The notes beneath the pieces are model-generated. The model had not been told where the DNA came from and made no database searches. It saw only the letters and a program-made list of their open reading frames with translations. 64,000 nucleotides of DNA from Fabrea salina (Eukaryota > Ciliophora > Heterotrichea > Heterotrichida > Fabreidae). The stretch lies in the NCBI GenBank assembly GCA_022984795.1, contig JALIHJ010000010.1, forward strand, positions 124,001 to 188,000, given 5' to 3'. Every line of letters starts with the position of its first letter. The first letter of the stretch is position 1. The position numbers and the translations under genes were made by a program. This document shows positions 43,618 through 51,512 of this stretch, piece by piece.

Positions 43618-45039
43618 ATGTCTAAGACAGAAAACTCAAACCTCAAAGACCGTTCGCGCTTGCTAGAGAACGAAAGCATAAGACTGCAACGCGAAGTAGA
43701 CGATTTCACTCACAAACTAGAACAGCAAAGACGCCGCAATGCAAGCATTGAAGAACAAGTCCACAGCATGTCAAGCGAAGTTAGGAACAAACAAGACGAA
43801 CTAAAGTCCAAACTGCCTTCTTTCAAAGAAGAAAGACGCCTTGACCAAAGAATCAAGACCTTTGAAAACAACCTTCAAAAAGAAGTAGTTAAACTCAATG
43901 ACATCCAAACGAAAAATAAAGCTTTGCGCGAAAAAATCAACGTTTTGAGACGTGAAAAAAAAGCTTACAAAGAAAACTTCGAAAGAATCGAACAAGAACT
44001 TAAAGAAAAGTCTTTGGAAGCTGAGAAGTCCCACCAAAACTACTTAAACTACGTTAAAGCTGAAGAAAAGTACAAACTCAAAATGCTCAAACTCAAAAAC
44101 AAAGCTGAACAAGACATCAACCAAATCCAGTCCCAGTTCACTGCTATGCAGAGTGCTATTGAAGAAGACAAGAAAAAACAGTACTCCACAGCTAAGGAAA
44201 TGAACAGCATTTTTAAAGGCACTGAAATCCCTGGGGCACGCGAAGACCATGTAGACCCCCATTCTGTGATCCAAGCTCTTTACAACAAATGGGTTTCAGC
44301 TTGCAGAGAACGCAAAAGAGTTGTGGACCAGTACCACAAAAACATCAAAGTGCTCAGTGACGCCTTTAACCAAATCAGAGAAGCAACTGGCATAGACAAC
44401 ATTGAAGAAATGGTTACTTCTTTCATCAAAAGTGAAGAACAACACTACACTCTTTACAGCTACGTAAACACTCTTAACACCGAGCTAGACTCTTTAGAAG
44501 AAAGGTATCAGTACCTTTGTGACCACTACGAGAAGCTTAAAAGCATTATGGAACAAGAAAAAAACGAAAGCTTAATTGCAGCTTCTCAGTTGAGCTCCCA
44601 AGTGGAAGAGTTGAATGCTGAAGAACAAAAACTCACAGAAGAAATTTCAGGCCTGAAAAAAGAAATCTCAGAAGTCCAAGAACCAGTGGAAGAAATGATT
44701 AAAGAGTTCGAGGAGTGTTTGTTTACTCTTGACTTCAACAAAAAACTAACTAGAGACGAAGGCTTTACTGTGAACGAACAAAACGTAGAGCAGTACTTAG
44801 GGGAACTAGAAGACTACTTAAGTTCTTTAGTCACTCACTTAGCAACTGAAAAAGGAATGAGTGTGTTTGACGTGAGTCTAGAAAATATTTCCCAAAAAGA
44901 AACCAAAAAAGTCCCTGAAAACCTAAAAGAGTTCCTAGAAGAAGAAAACTTAATTGACGAAAGTGAGGTTGAAGACACTCCTTTGAAGTTCGAAGAGTTC
45001 CAAGAAAAAACCAAAAAACTAGTGTTTAAAAAACAATAA
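43618..45039 (+). CDS. ODAD1: Outer dynein arm docking complex protein (ODAD1/CCDC63 family)
   Basis: 473-aa coiled-coil protein. The family signature is clearest at residues about 260-300, NIEEMVTSFIKSEEQHYTLY followed by SYVNTLNTELDSLEERY, which matches CCDC63/CCDC114 and Chlamydomonas DC2. The N-terminal helix LLENESIRLQREVDDFTHKL and the FEERR-like middle fit too. The protein helps place outer dynein arms every 24 nm on doublet microtubules. The C-terminus is acidic. Confidence 0.85.
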   Translation: MSKTENSNLKDRSRLLENESIRLQREVDDFTHKLEQQRRRNASIEEQVHSMSSEVRNKQDELKSKLPSFKEERRLDQRIKTFENNLQKEVVKLNDIQTKNKALREKINVLRREKKAYKENFERIEQELKEKSLEAEKSHQNYLNYVKAEEKYKLKMLKLKNKAEQDINQIQSQFTAMQSAIEEDKKKQYSTAKEMNSIFKGTEIPGAREDHVDPHSVIQALYNKWVSACRERKRVVDQYHKNIKVLSDAFNQIREATGIDNIEEMVTSFIKSEEQHYTLYSYVNTLNTELDSLEERYQYLCDHYEKLKSIMEQEKNESLIAASQLSSQVEELNAEEQKLTEEISGLKKEISEVQEPVEEMIKEFEECLFTLDFNKKLTRDEGFTVNEQNVEQYLGELEDYLSSLVTHLATEKGMSVFDVSLENISQKETKKVPENLKEFLEEENLIDESEVEDTPLKFEEFQEKTKKLVFKKQ

Positions 45040-45080
45040 TTTAATTTCAAACTTAAATTTAAAGATGCAATAAATATTTA

Positions 45081-46091
45081 ATGAACTCTGCTGAAGTAGA
45101 CTCCAAATCCAAACTCGCCATCAAAGAACTCAAAAAGCAAAATGAAAAACTAAGGTCAGAATTAACCTCGCTTAAAACAGTCCTCAACCAAGCCATTCAC
45201 AAAAGGAAACTCCAAGAAAAAGAAAGCAAAAGACCTAACTTCAAAGAAATTGAAGACAAAGAACTCTCAGCCTTATACAGCCGCATTGAGAAACTCAAAA
45301 AAGAAAGACACAACCTGCAGATAGAAGTCTTCACAAACGAAGACACAAACATAGTTGACCTCCAAAACCAAGTTAAGTTTCTCAAGCAGCGGCTAAAAAC
45401 CGTTTCAGAAGAAAGCAAAACATTAGGAAGTGTGGCTAAAAACCAAGAAGGAGTGATTTCAGGAATAGACACTTCGCAAACTTACAAGGAAAGGTCTCTG
45501 AAAATAAAACAAGAAATCAAGACTTACAAGGAAAAGTACCGTCATCTACTCAGCCAAATGAAGTTTGAAGAACTCCAGTGGAAACAAACCCACGAAAAAA
45601 TGCTGAAAATCGGAGTAAACATTAGAAAAGCCAAAAGCAAGTCAGAAGTCAGGAAAAGACCCCCTAGAGTAGGGCCTCAGTCCAAGACCTATGAAGACCT
45701 TAAAGTTGAAGAACTCAAAAAGAAGGTCCAAATTATCAAAAAAGCTATTTCTTCAGAAGAAACTACTGCAAACAGAGTCATTTCTGACTCTGAGTCTAAA
45801 AACAAAGCTATGGAACTCGAAATTAGAACTCTACAAAAAAAGATAAAAGCCAAAAACGAAGAGTCTATGCTTAAAGACTTAAAGTTAAATGAACTCAAAG
45901 GAACAGTCAAGACACTTAAACAAAAAGTCCTTGAAAAAATAGAAAGGGACAAGTCCTTAGTTGAAAAGTCTTTAGCTAGCGAGTCCCTAGTTAACAAGTC
46001 TTTAGCTAGTGAGTCAGTTAACAAGTCATTTGACCAACCCTTCATTACAACTTCTAAAGAGGTCTACTCCAAACCTCAGTTCTATAAGTAA
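45081..46091 (+). CDS. Coiled-coil protein, 336 aa
   Basis: No family recognised. Nearly continuous Lys/Glu coiled coil from residue 10 to 165 and 205 to 300, broken by a basic patch (KSKSEVRKRPPRVGPQ). Near the C-terminus a short unit, KSLASESLVN, is repeated imperfectly twice. It follows the docking-complex gene by 41 bp on the same strand; a ciliary role is suggested only by neighbourhood and composition. Confidence 0.65.
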   Translation: MNSAEVDSKSKLAIKELKKQNEKLRSELTSLKTVLNQAIHKRKLQEKESKRPNFKEIEDKELSALYSRIEKLKKERHNLQIEVFTNEDTNIVDLQNQVKFLKQRLKTVSEESKTLGSVAKNQEGVISGIDTSQTYKERSLKIKQEIKTYKEKYRHLLSQMKFEELQWKQTHEKMLKIGVNIRKAKSKSEVRKRPPRVGPQSKTYEDLKVEELKKKVQIIKKAISSEETTANRVISDSESKNKAMELEIRTLQKKIKAKNEESMLKDLKLNELKGTVKTLKQKVLEKIERDKSLVEKSLASESLVNKSLASESVNKSFDQPFITTSKEVYSKPQFYK

Positions 46092-46104
46092 CTGCTTAAA
46101 TAAA

Positions 46105-46986
46105 TTAAGTTAGCTTAGTGTTTGCTACGTTAAAATTTTCAATCTGGGAGTACTTTTTGTAAAGCGAAGTGTAGGAGCCAGTCGAAGACTTTTGGTACAA
46201 GACAAGCAAGTCTTTAGCACAGTTTTTGAGTTCACAAGTGGTGTATCCAGTTTCTTTAATTAAAAACTCAGACCAACTGAGGTTGCTGAAGATTTTCCTG
46301 GACAAGTAAAGTGCACCAGCAGCAACAAGACTTGCTTTGTACTTAAGCATGTTGTAATCCAACAAACTAAGCTCCAACAAATACATACCCAGGGACCTTT
46401 CTTTTTCGTTTAAGTCTGCTAAGCATCTGTATCTCTCGAAAAACCTAAAACAAGAAGGAGAAGTAAGTTTGTACTGGAGTTGCTTCAAAATTGTTCTTTC
46501 GGCTAAAAGAACCTCTGACTTTGTGTAAGCTTGGTCTGTAAGGTAAGCAATTGACCCTGCACTTAAACAGTAAATCTCTTCATACTTAGAAGCTATTAAC
46601 AAAGCTGTTCCCCCTACTAGTTGCAGCTCGCTTTTAGCAACTTCAACTTCGCTTAAGTATCTGTCAAGTATTTGAACACACAAAAACAGTGTTTCAGAGT
46701 CAAACTTGTATTTCTGGTGAACTGCAGCAAGCCAGTCTATAAGGATAGTCCTCATAGTGGCGTTAAGTTCTTTTTGGTTAATCATGTAGTCTGGCACTGG
46801 AGAGTTCTCTGTTCTGCGTAGGAACCTGTGGATCTGTGTGGAGTATCCAGCTGACTCCTGTGAGGTCCGGGTAGCTGGAGTGCAGTTAGAGTCTAGAGGC
46901 TTGAGAGCTTGTCTGTTAACAGACTTGGGGGCTGGAGTTTTAGTGTAATCCTCAATGTTTTCTGAGTTTAAAAAGGCGTGTTTCAT
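46105..46986 (-). CDS. Mitotic (A/B-type) cyclin
   Basis: 293 aa. The cyclin box begins at about residue 75 with MRTILIDWLAAVHQKYK (MRAILIDWL in metazoan cyclins), continues with LQLVGGTALLIASKYEEIY, and has a second cyclin fold with SYLLEL-like helices to residue 280. The N-terminus lacks a clear destruction box of the RxxLxxIxN type, though short Arg/Leu motifs exist. It would activate a cyclin-dependent kinase at mitosis or macronuclear division. Confidence 0.9.
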   Translation of the reverse strand: MKHAFLNSENIEDYTKTPAPKSVNRQALKPLDSNCTPATRTSQESAGYSTQIHRFLRRTENSPVPDYMINQKELNATMRTILIDWLAAVHQKYKFDSETLFLCVQILDRYLSEVEVAKSELQLVGGTALLIASKYEEIYCLSAGSIAYLTDQAYTKSEVLLAERTILKQLQYKLTSPSCFRFFERYRCLADLNEKERSLGMYLLELSLLDYNMLKYKASLVAAGALYLSRKIFSNLSWSEFLIKETGYTTCELKNCAKDLLVLYQKSSTGSYTSLYKKYSQIENFNVANTKLT

Positions 46987-47042
46987 AATTGTAATGGATA
47001 TATTAATCGAATTTAAAAGTTTTAAGAAATGCCCATAATAAA

Positions 47043-48965
47043 ATGAGTGCCCCTCGGGTTCTGATTTCCGAAGACAATGGAAAAGTGCTTAGACACCCAC
47101 TTGCAGAAAGGGGACTAATAAAGCAAATTCAGGTGGGGAAAACCACACTCTACCAGCACTTTAGAAAGTCTGTTGCTTTATTTGGCCAGAAGAATTACTT
47201 GGGCATGCGTGAATCACTCAGCGGTGGAAAATGGGGCGACTACAAATGGAAAACGTACTCAGAAGTAGACGAGCTATCCCATGGGTTCGCTTCCGGAGTA
47301 AGGCACATGCAAATGATCACTCCTTTGAAGGAAGAGGGTGCTCAGTACGAATTCATCGGCATCTTTTCTAAAAACCGAGAAGAGTGGGCAATCGCAGAAC
47401 TAGGAGCTATGCGACAGAACGTAATAGTAGTTGCCCTTTACGAAACTTTGGGAGAAGAAGCCATTCAAACCATCATTAACGAGACTCAAATGACCACTAT
47501 TTGCTGCAACAAAGAAACTAGCCCCAAAATTCTCAACCTCAAAGAAAAAACTCCTAGTGTGCGTTTTGTCATTCAGTTTGAAACTCCCGAAGCTGAGAGT
47601 GTCCAAAAAGCCAAAGACTTAGGAATTTCTTTGTTTGGGTTCTCAGAAGTGATTCAGAAAGGAAAAGACAACCTTTTGGAAGACAACCCCCCTACAAAAG
47701 AAGACTACTACATGTTTTCTTACACTTCTGGAACAACTGGAGTTCCTAAAGGAGTAATGATTAAGCATGAAAGTATGCTTGCTGAAATCGCAGGAATTGT
47801 TTCGCTAGGAATTTGCACTACTCCAAAAGACGTCCACTTGTCTTTTCTTCCGTTTGCACACGTTTACGAAAAGTTGGCTTTTTACTTACTAACTTTTAAC
47901 GGGTCTTCAATAGGGTTTTACCATGGAGTGACTACTGAGATGATGGAAGACGCTAAGTTACTTAAACCTACTGTTTTCACAGGAGTTCCTAGACTGTTCA
48001 ACAGAATTTACGACGGAGTTTGGAAAAAGGTGAACTCAGCTTCTTTTTTGAAAAGAGCTGTTTTCAAGTTGAGTCTTTGGTTGAAACTAAAAGGACTCAA
48101 AAACAACAAATTTTTAAGCATTCTGGACAGTTTTGCTTTCAAAGAAATCAAAAACGGACTTGGAGGAAGGGTTAAGAAGATGACCACTGGCAGTGCGCCT
48201 ATTGACAAAGAAGTTCTGAACTTTTTAATGGCTTGCTTTTCTGCACCTATTCTAGAAGGTTATGGCCAAACTGAAAGCATGGGCGTGTGCAGCATCGTGA
48301 ACAAACCCAGAATGGCTAAAGGCCACGTAGGGTACCCCATTCCTAGTGTGGAGATAAAACTGCAGGAACTAGAAGAAATGGAAGGCAAACACCTAATGTA
48401 CAGAGGTCCCATTCGCATGACTAAGTACTTCAAACGCGACCAAGACAACAAAGAAACCCTTGACAGTGAGGGTTGGCTCAAAACAGGCGACCTGTGCGTT
48501 TTGTGCTCTGATGGAGGAATAAAGGTAGTGGATAGGATCAAGAACTTCTTCAAACTAAGCCAAGGAGAGTACGTTGCGCCCGAAAAACTCGAAAACGTAT
48601 ACTTGCTTTGTGAAAGCATACAACAAATCTTTGTCACAGGACACTCGAACCAAAACTACACTGTTGCCATCGTGGTTCCAGAACTGAGTGTTCTGAAAAA
48701 GCACTTTGCAAACATAGAAGCAGAGGCACTTTACAACTCTGAAGAAGCAAAGAAGTATGTTTGGAAAGAAATGATGGCCACAGCAGATCACTACAAACTT
48801 TCTTCTCTAGAAAAACCTCTGCAACTCCAACTTTCACAAGAACCCTTTAGTGAAGAAAACGGACTGTTAACTCCTACCCAGAAGATCAAACGTCCCCAAG
48901 CCAATAAACACTTTAGTCAGGTTATTCAGGAACTCTACTCTAAGCCTCCGCTTAAATCATCTTAA
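47043..48965 (+). CDS. ACSL: Long-chain acyl-CoA synthetase
   Basis: 640-aa AMP-forming ligase that activates long-chain fatty acids with CoA. Motifs: the P-loop YTSGTTGVPKGVMIKH near residue 228, GYGQTESMGVCS near residue 405, GWLKTGDL near residue 475 and VDRIKNFFKLSQGEYVAPEK, the fatty-acid signature. No signal peptide or clear transmembrane helix is visible. Its TAA overlaps the TAA of the convergent gene. Confidence 0.95.
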   Translation: MSAPRVLISEDNGKVLRHPLAERGLIKQIQVGKTTLYQHFRKSVALFGQKNYLGMRESLSGGKWGDYKWKTYSEVDELSHGFASGVRHMQMITPLKEEGAQYEFIGIFSKNREEWAIAELGAMRQNVIVVALYETLGEEAIQTIINETQMTTICCNKETSPKILNLKEKTPSVRFVIQFETPEAESVQKAKDLGISLFGFSEVIQKGKDNLLEDNPPTKEDYYMFSYTSGTTGVPKGVMIKHESMLAEIAGIVSLGICTTPKDVHLSFLPFAHVYEKLAFYLLTFNGSSIGFYHGVTTEMMEDAKLLKPTVFTGVPRLFNRIYDGVWKKVNSASFLKRAVFKLSLWLKLKGLKNNKFLSILDSFAFKEIKNGLGGRVKKMTTGSAPIDKEVLNFLMACFSAPILEGYGQTESMGVCSIVNKPRMAKGHVGYPIPSVEIKLQELEEMEGKHLMYRGPIRMTKYFKRDQDNKETLDSEGWLKTGDLCVLCSDGGIKVVDRIKNFFKLSQGEYVAPEKLENVYLLCESIQQIFVTGHSNQNYTVAIVVPELSVLKKHFANIEAEALYNSEEAKKYVWKEMMATADHYKLSSLEKPLQLQLSQEPFSEENGLLTPTQKIKRPQANKHFSQVIQELYSKPPLKSS

Positions 48966-50665
48966 GAAAACCTTTTATAAACTCCTCCAAAAGTTTTGTC
49001 CAGTTGGGTTTTTAAGTCTTGGATTTTGCTTCTTCTTTTTGGCGTTGCGTGTCTGGAGTTTGTTTTTTCCTGGAAGGTTTGACTTAAAGGAGGAGTTTTG
49101 GACTTAAAGTCTTTAATTTCAGTATTCAGCATCGAAATACAGTTTTCTAAGCTGTCGAACCTTGTTGAGTAGGGGTCTTTTTCTGCTATGAGTCTTAAGT
49201 TAGACTCTTTGAGCATTTCTTTTTCTTTCGCAGCCTGATCTTTTTCTTCTCTTAAGTTTGCAACTAATGACTGCAGACGCCTGATTTCTCTTTCTTGGGT
49301 GTAAACGGTGTCCCTAGTGCGTTCCATTTCCATCATGATTTCTTGGTACTCTTTGGTTTCTTTCTGGGGCTGGGGTGGTTCAGGTTTAGGAGTGTCTCTT
49401 TTAAGTCGGTTTATTTCTAGTTGGAGGTTCCTGAGTTTGTTTTCCATTTGGCTTTGGACTTCTCTTGCAGTTTCTTCTTTGGAGAGTTCTTTTTCTCTTT
49501 CGTAGGTCCTTTTCAGTACTTCTATTTCTTTTTGGAGGCTTTTGTAGGACTCTTCAGCGTGGAGTTGGGTGTGTTTGGACTCAGCTACTTCTTCAGAGCG
49601 TTTATGAGCGAGTTCTCGCCAGTGGTCTAGCTGTTGTCTAAGAGTTTCTTTTTCCTTTTCTGAGATTCCTAAAGAAGACTCAAGGTGTTCAACCTTAGAA
49701 GTTAACTCAGTTACTTGTTTTCTTAAGTTTTGGTTTTGAATCGAGTTTTGAGTTTGGAGTTTTAAGTTTTGGGACTGCAGTGAGTCTACTTGGGACTGGG
49801 CTTCTTTATTTTCGGACAACAAATCTTTAATTTGGGACTCCAAACGAGCAATTTGTGATTTGTGGTTCTTAACAAGGGTTTCTTGGGAGTTAGCTTTTAA
49901 ACTTTCTAAGTAGTTGACTTCATCTTGGTGTGCAGACCTTAAGTTTTCGATTTCTTGCTTCAAGCTGTGTTTTTCTCTTTCGAGTACGTAAACTTTATGA
50001 CTGAGTTCGTTTTCTTCCTTTTCTTTTTGGTCGTAGTTTAGCTGTTCAAGTTCTTCAATATACAAGTCTTTTTTCCTAACTAGTTCGTAAGCCCTGTTGA
50101 TCTCTTCTTGGTAAGAAGCTTTGTTTTTGTGGGTGATTTCTTCTTGTTCTTTTGTTTTGGTTTTTTGTTTGTCGATTTGGCAGTTAAGTTCTTTTATTTG
50201 GAACTTGCAGTCTTTTAAGTCAGCTTCTAGCTTAGTTATGCAGCTCAAGTGCGAGCTTTGGCAGTTGTGGTTTAGTTCCTGAATAGTTTCGTAGGCTTTT
50301 TGGAGTTCTTCTTCTTTTTGCCTGATAGTCATTTCAAAGGAGGAGTCTTCTCTGTTTCTGTAAGTGGCTGCGTTGGCTTTGCACTCAGCAACTTCTTGTT
50401 CTTTTTCCTTGATGTTTTCAGCCATTTCGTTAACAGTGGACTCCAGTTCAGCAATTTCTTCGTCTCGGTCCTGAACTAGTTTTAAGTTGTATTCAAAATC
50501 TTCGTGCAAGCGCCTTATTTGTGACTCAAGGTTGGAAATGTGTTCGTCTTTAACTGTTAACTGGTCCTGCAACTGGCCTATTCTTTGTTTAGCCAAGTTT
50601 TGGAGTTCTTTTTCTTTCTGCAGCAGCAGACTTGTAAGGGTTTGTTCCTGCAAAGTTTCTTCCAT
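48962..50665 (-). CDS. CCDC57: CCDC57-like coiled-coil protein
   Basis: 567 aa, almost all coiled coil. The N-terminus (SLLLQKEKELQNLAKQRIGQ, then LHEDFEYNLKLVQDRDEEI) follows human CCDC57 (LLLRKEEEWRALQAHRTQ, LQEDFVYNLQVLEERDLEL). In animals CCDC57 sits at centriolar satellites and centrioles and aids centriole duplication and ciliogenesis. The C-terminal 60 residues are basic with HATPKRRSKIQDLKTQLDK. Its start is 7 bp from the stop of the next gene upstream. Confidence 0.7.
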   Translation of the reverse strand: MEETLQEQTLTSLLLQKEKELQNLAKQRIGQLQDQLTVKDEHISNLESQIRRLHEDFEYNLKLVQDRDEEIAELESTVNEMAENIKEKEQEVAECKANAATYRNREDSSFEMTIRQKEEELQKAYETIQELNHNCQSSHLSCITKLEADLKDCKFQIKELNCQIDKQKTKTKEQEEITHKNKASYQEEINRAYELVRKKDLYIEELEQLNYDQKEKEENELSHKVYVLEREKHSLKQEIENLRSAHQDEVNYLESLKANSQETLVKNHKSQIARLESQIKDLLSENKEAQSQVDSLQSQNLKLQTQNSIQNQNLRKQVTELTSKVEHLESSLGISEKEKETLRQQLDHWRELAHKRSEEVAESKHTQLHAEESYKSLQKEIEVLKRTYEREKELSKEETAREVQSQMENKLRNLQLEINRLKRDTPKPEPPQPQKETKEYQEIMMEMERTRDTVYTQEREIRRLQSLVANLREEKDQAAKEKEMLKESNLRLIAEKDPYSTRFDSLENCISMLNTEIKDFKSKTPPLSQTFQEKTNSRHATPKRRSKIQDLKTQLDKTFGGVYKRFS

Positions 50666-50672
50666 TTTAGCT

Positions 50673-51494
50673 TTAAAGGTTAAAATTTTCTTTTAGGTAG
50701 TTCGTAACTATTAAAACATCTGCTAGGAGTTCTTGAGTTGCGTAGAAGTTAATGTGTTCAATGGCTTCTTTTTTCAAAACTTGAAACTCGTTCGGAATGT
50801 TTACTACACAACACAAAATAAGTTTCAGGACTTGTGGGGATAGCAAAGACTGGATGCCTACCTGTTCTTCCAGTCTTGAGTCCTCTTTAACTACTAGTGG
50901 GGGGGTCTTTAGTCCCCTTGTCATTTCTCTCACTAAGCAAAAAAAGGTTTTCTTTGACAAAGCACTTGTTTCGTTGATGTGCAAAAAGTAAAGCGACCAC
51001 AAAAACTGAAATATCATTTCTTTTTGAGGAATTGTAGCAGGCTTACTAGTGACTTCCAAGAGTTCTAAGTAAAAGGGTAACTCACTGATTTGGCTTGAGT
51101 AGTCAAACCTCAAAGTTTCGTAAATCTGAACTAGAACTGGCTCAATAAACCTTTTCGAGATGCCTGAGTGCATAGTCCACACAAAGGTTGGAATCAGGTT
51201 TATAAAGTTCCTAAGGTCCCTGATTACGTACTTTTCAAATAAAGTCTGAAGTTCAAATTCAGCCCTTACAATGCAAACGTGCAGAAACTTCTGGAGTTCT
51301 TCGTGCTGGCTGCAAATGTACCTAGCAGCTCTTTCTTCGGCGCTTTCTAGAATTAAAGCGTAACTTCTAAAGGTTTCTTGGTCTGTGTCTTGGAAATCCG
51401 TTTTGATTAGTGAGTGGAAAAACTGAGGGTACTCAGACTCTGACTGGGGGGGTTTGTAAGGGAATTCCCTAGACTCATTACTGCTTAAGGACAT
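50673..51494 (-). CDS. Helical protein, possibly hyccin (FAM126) family
   Basis: 273 aa, all-helical by composition. The segment FINLIPTFVWTMHSGISKRF followed by EPVLVQIYETLRFD is reminiscent of the hyccin domain (PTLxYxY, then LLLGIYN). Hyccin with TTC7 and EFR3 anchors phosphatidylinositol 4-kinase III-alpha at the plasma membrane. The resemblance is limited, so the assignment is tentative; an unrelated ARM-like protein remains possible. Confidence 0.45.
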   Translation of the reverse strand: MSLSSNESREFPYKPPQSESEYPQFFHSLIKTDFQDTDQETFRSYALILESAEERAARYICSQHEELQKFLHVCIVRAEFELQTLFEKYVIRDLRNFINLIPTFVWTMHSGISKRFIEPVLVQIYETLRFDYSSQISELPFYLELLEVTSKPATIPQKEMIFQFLWSLYFLHINETSALSKKTFFCLVREMTRGLKTPPLVVKEDSRLEEQVGIQSLLSPQVLKLILCCVVNIPNEFQVLKKEAIEHINFYATQELLADVLIVTNYLKENFNL

Positions 51495-51512
51495 TATTTG
51501 ACTAATAATTAG

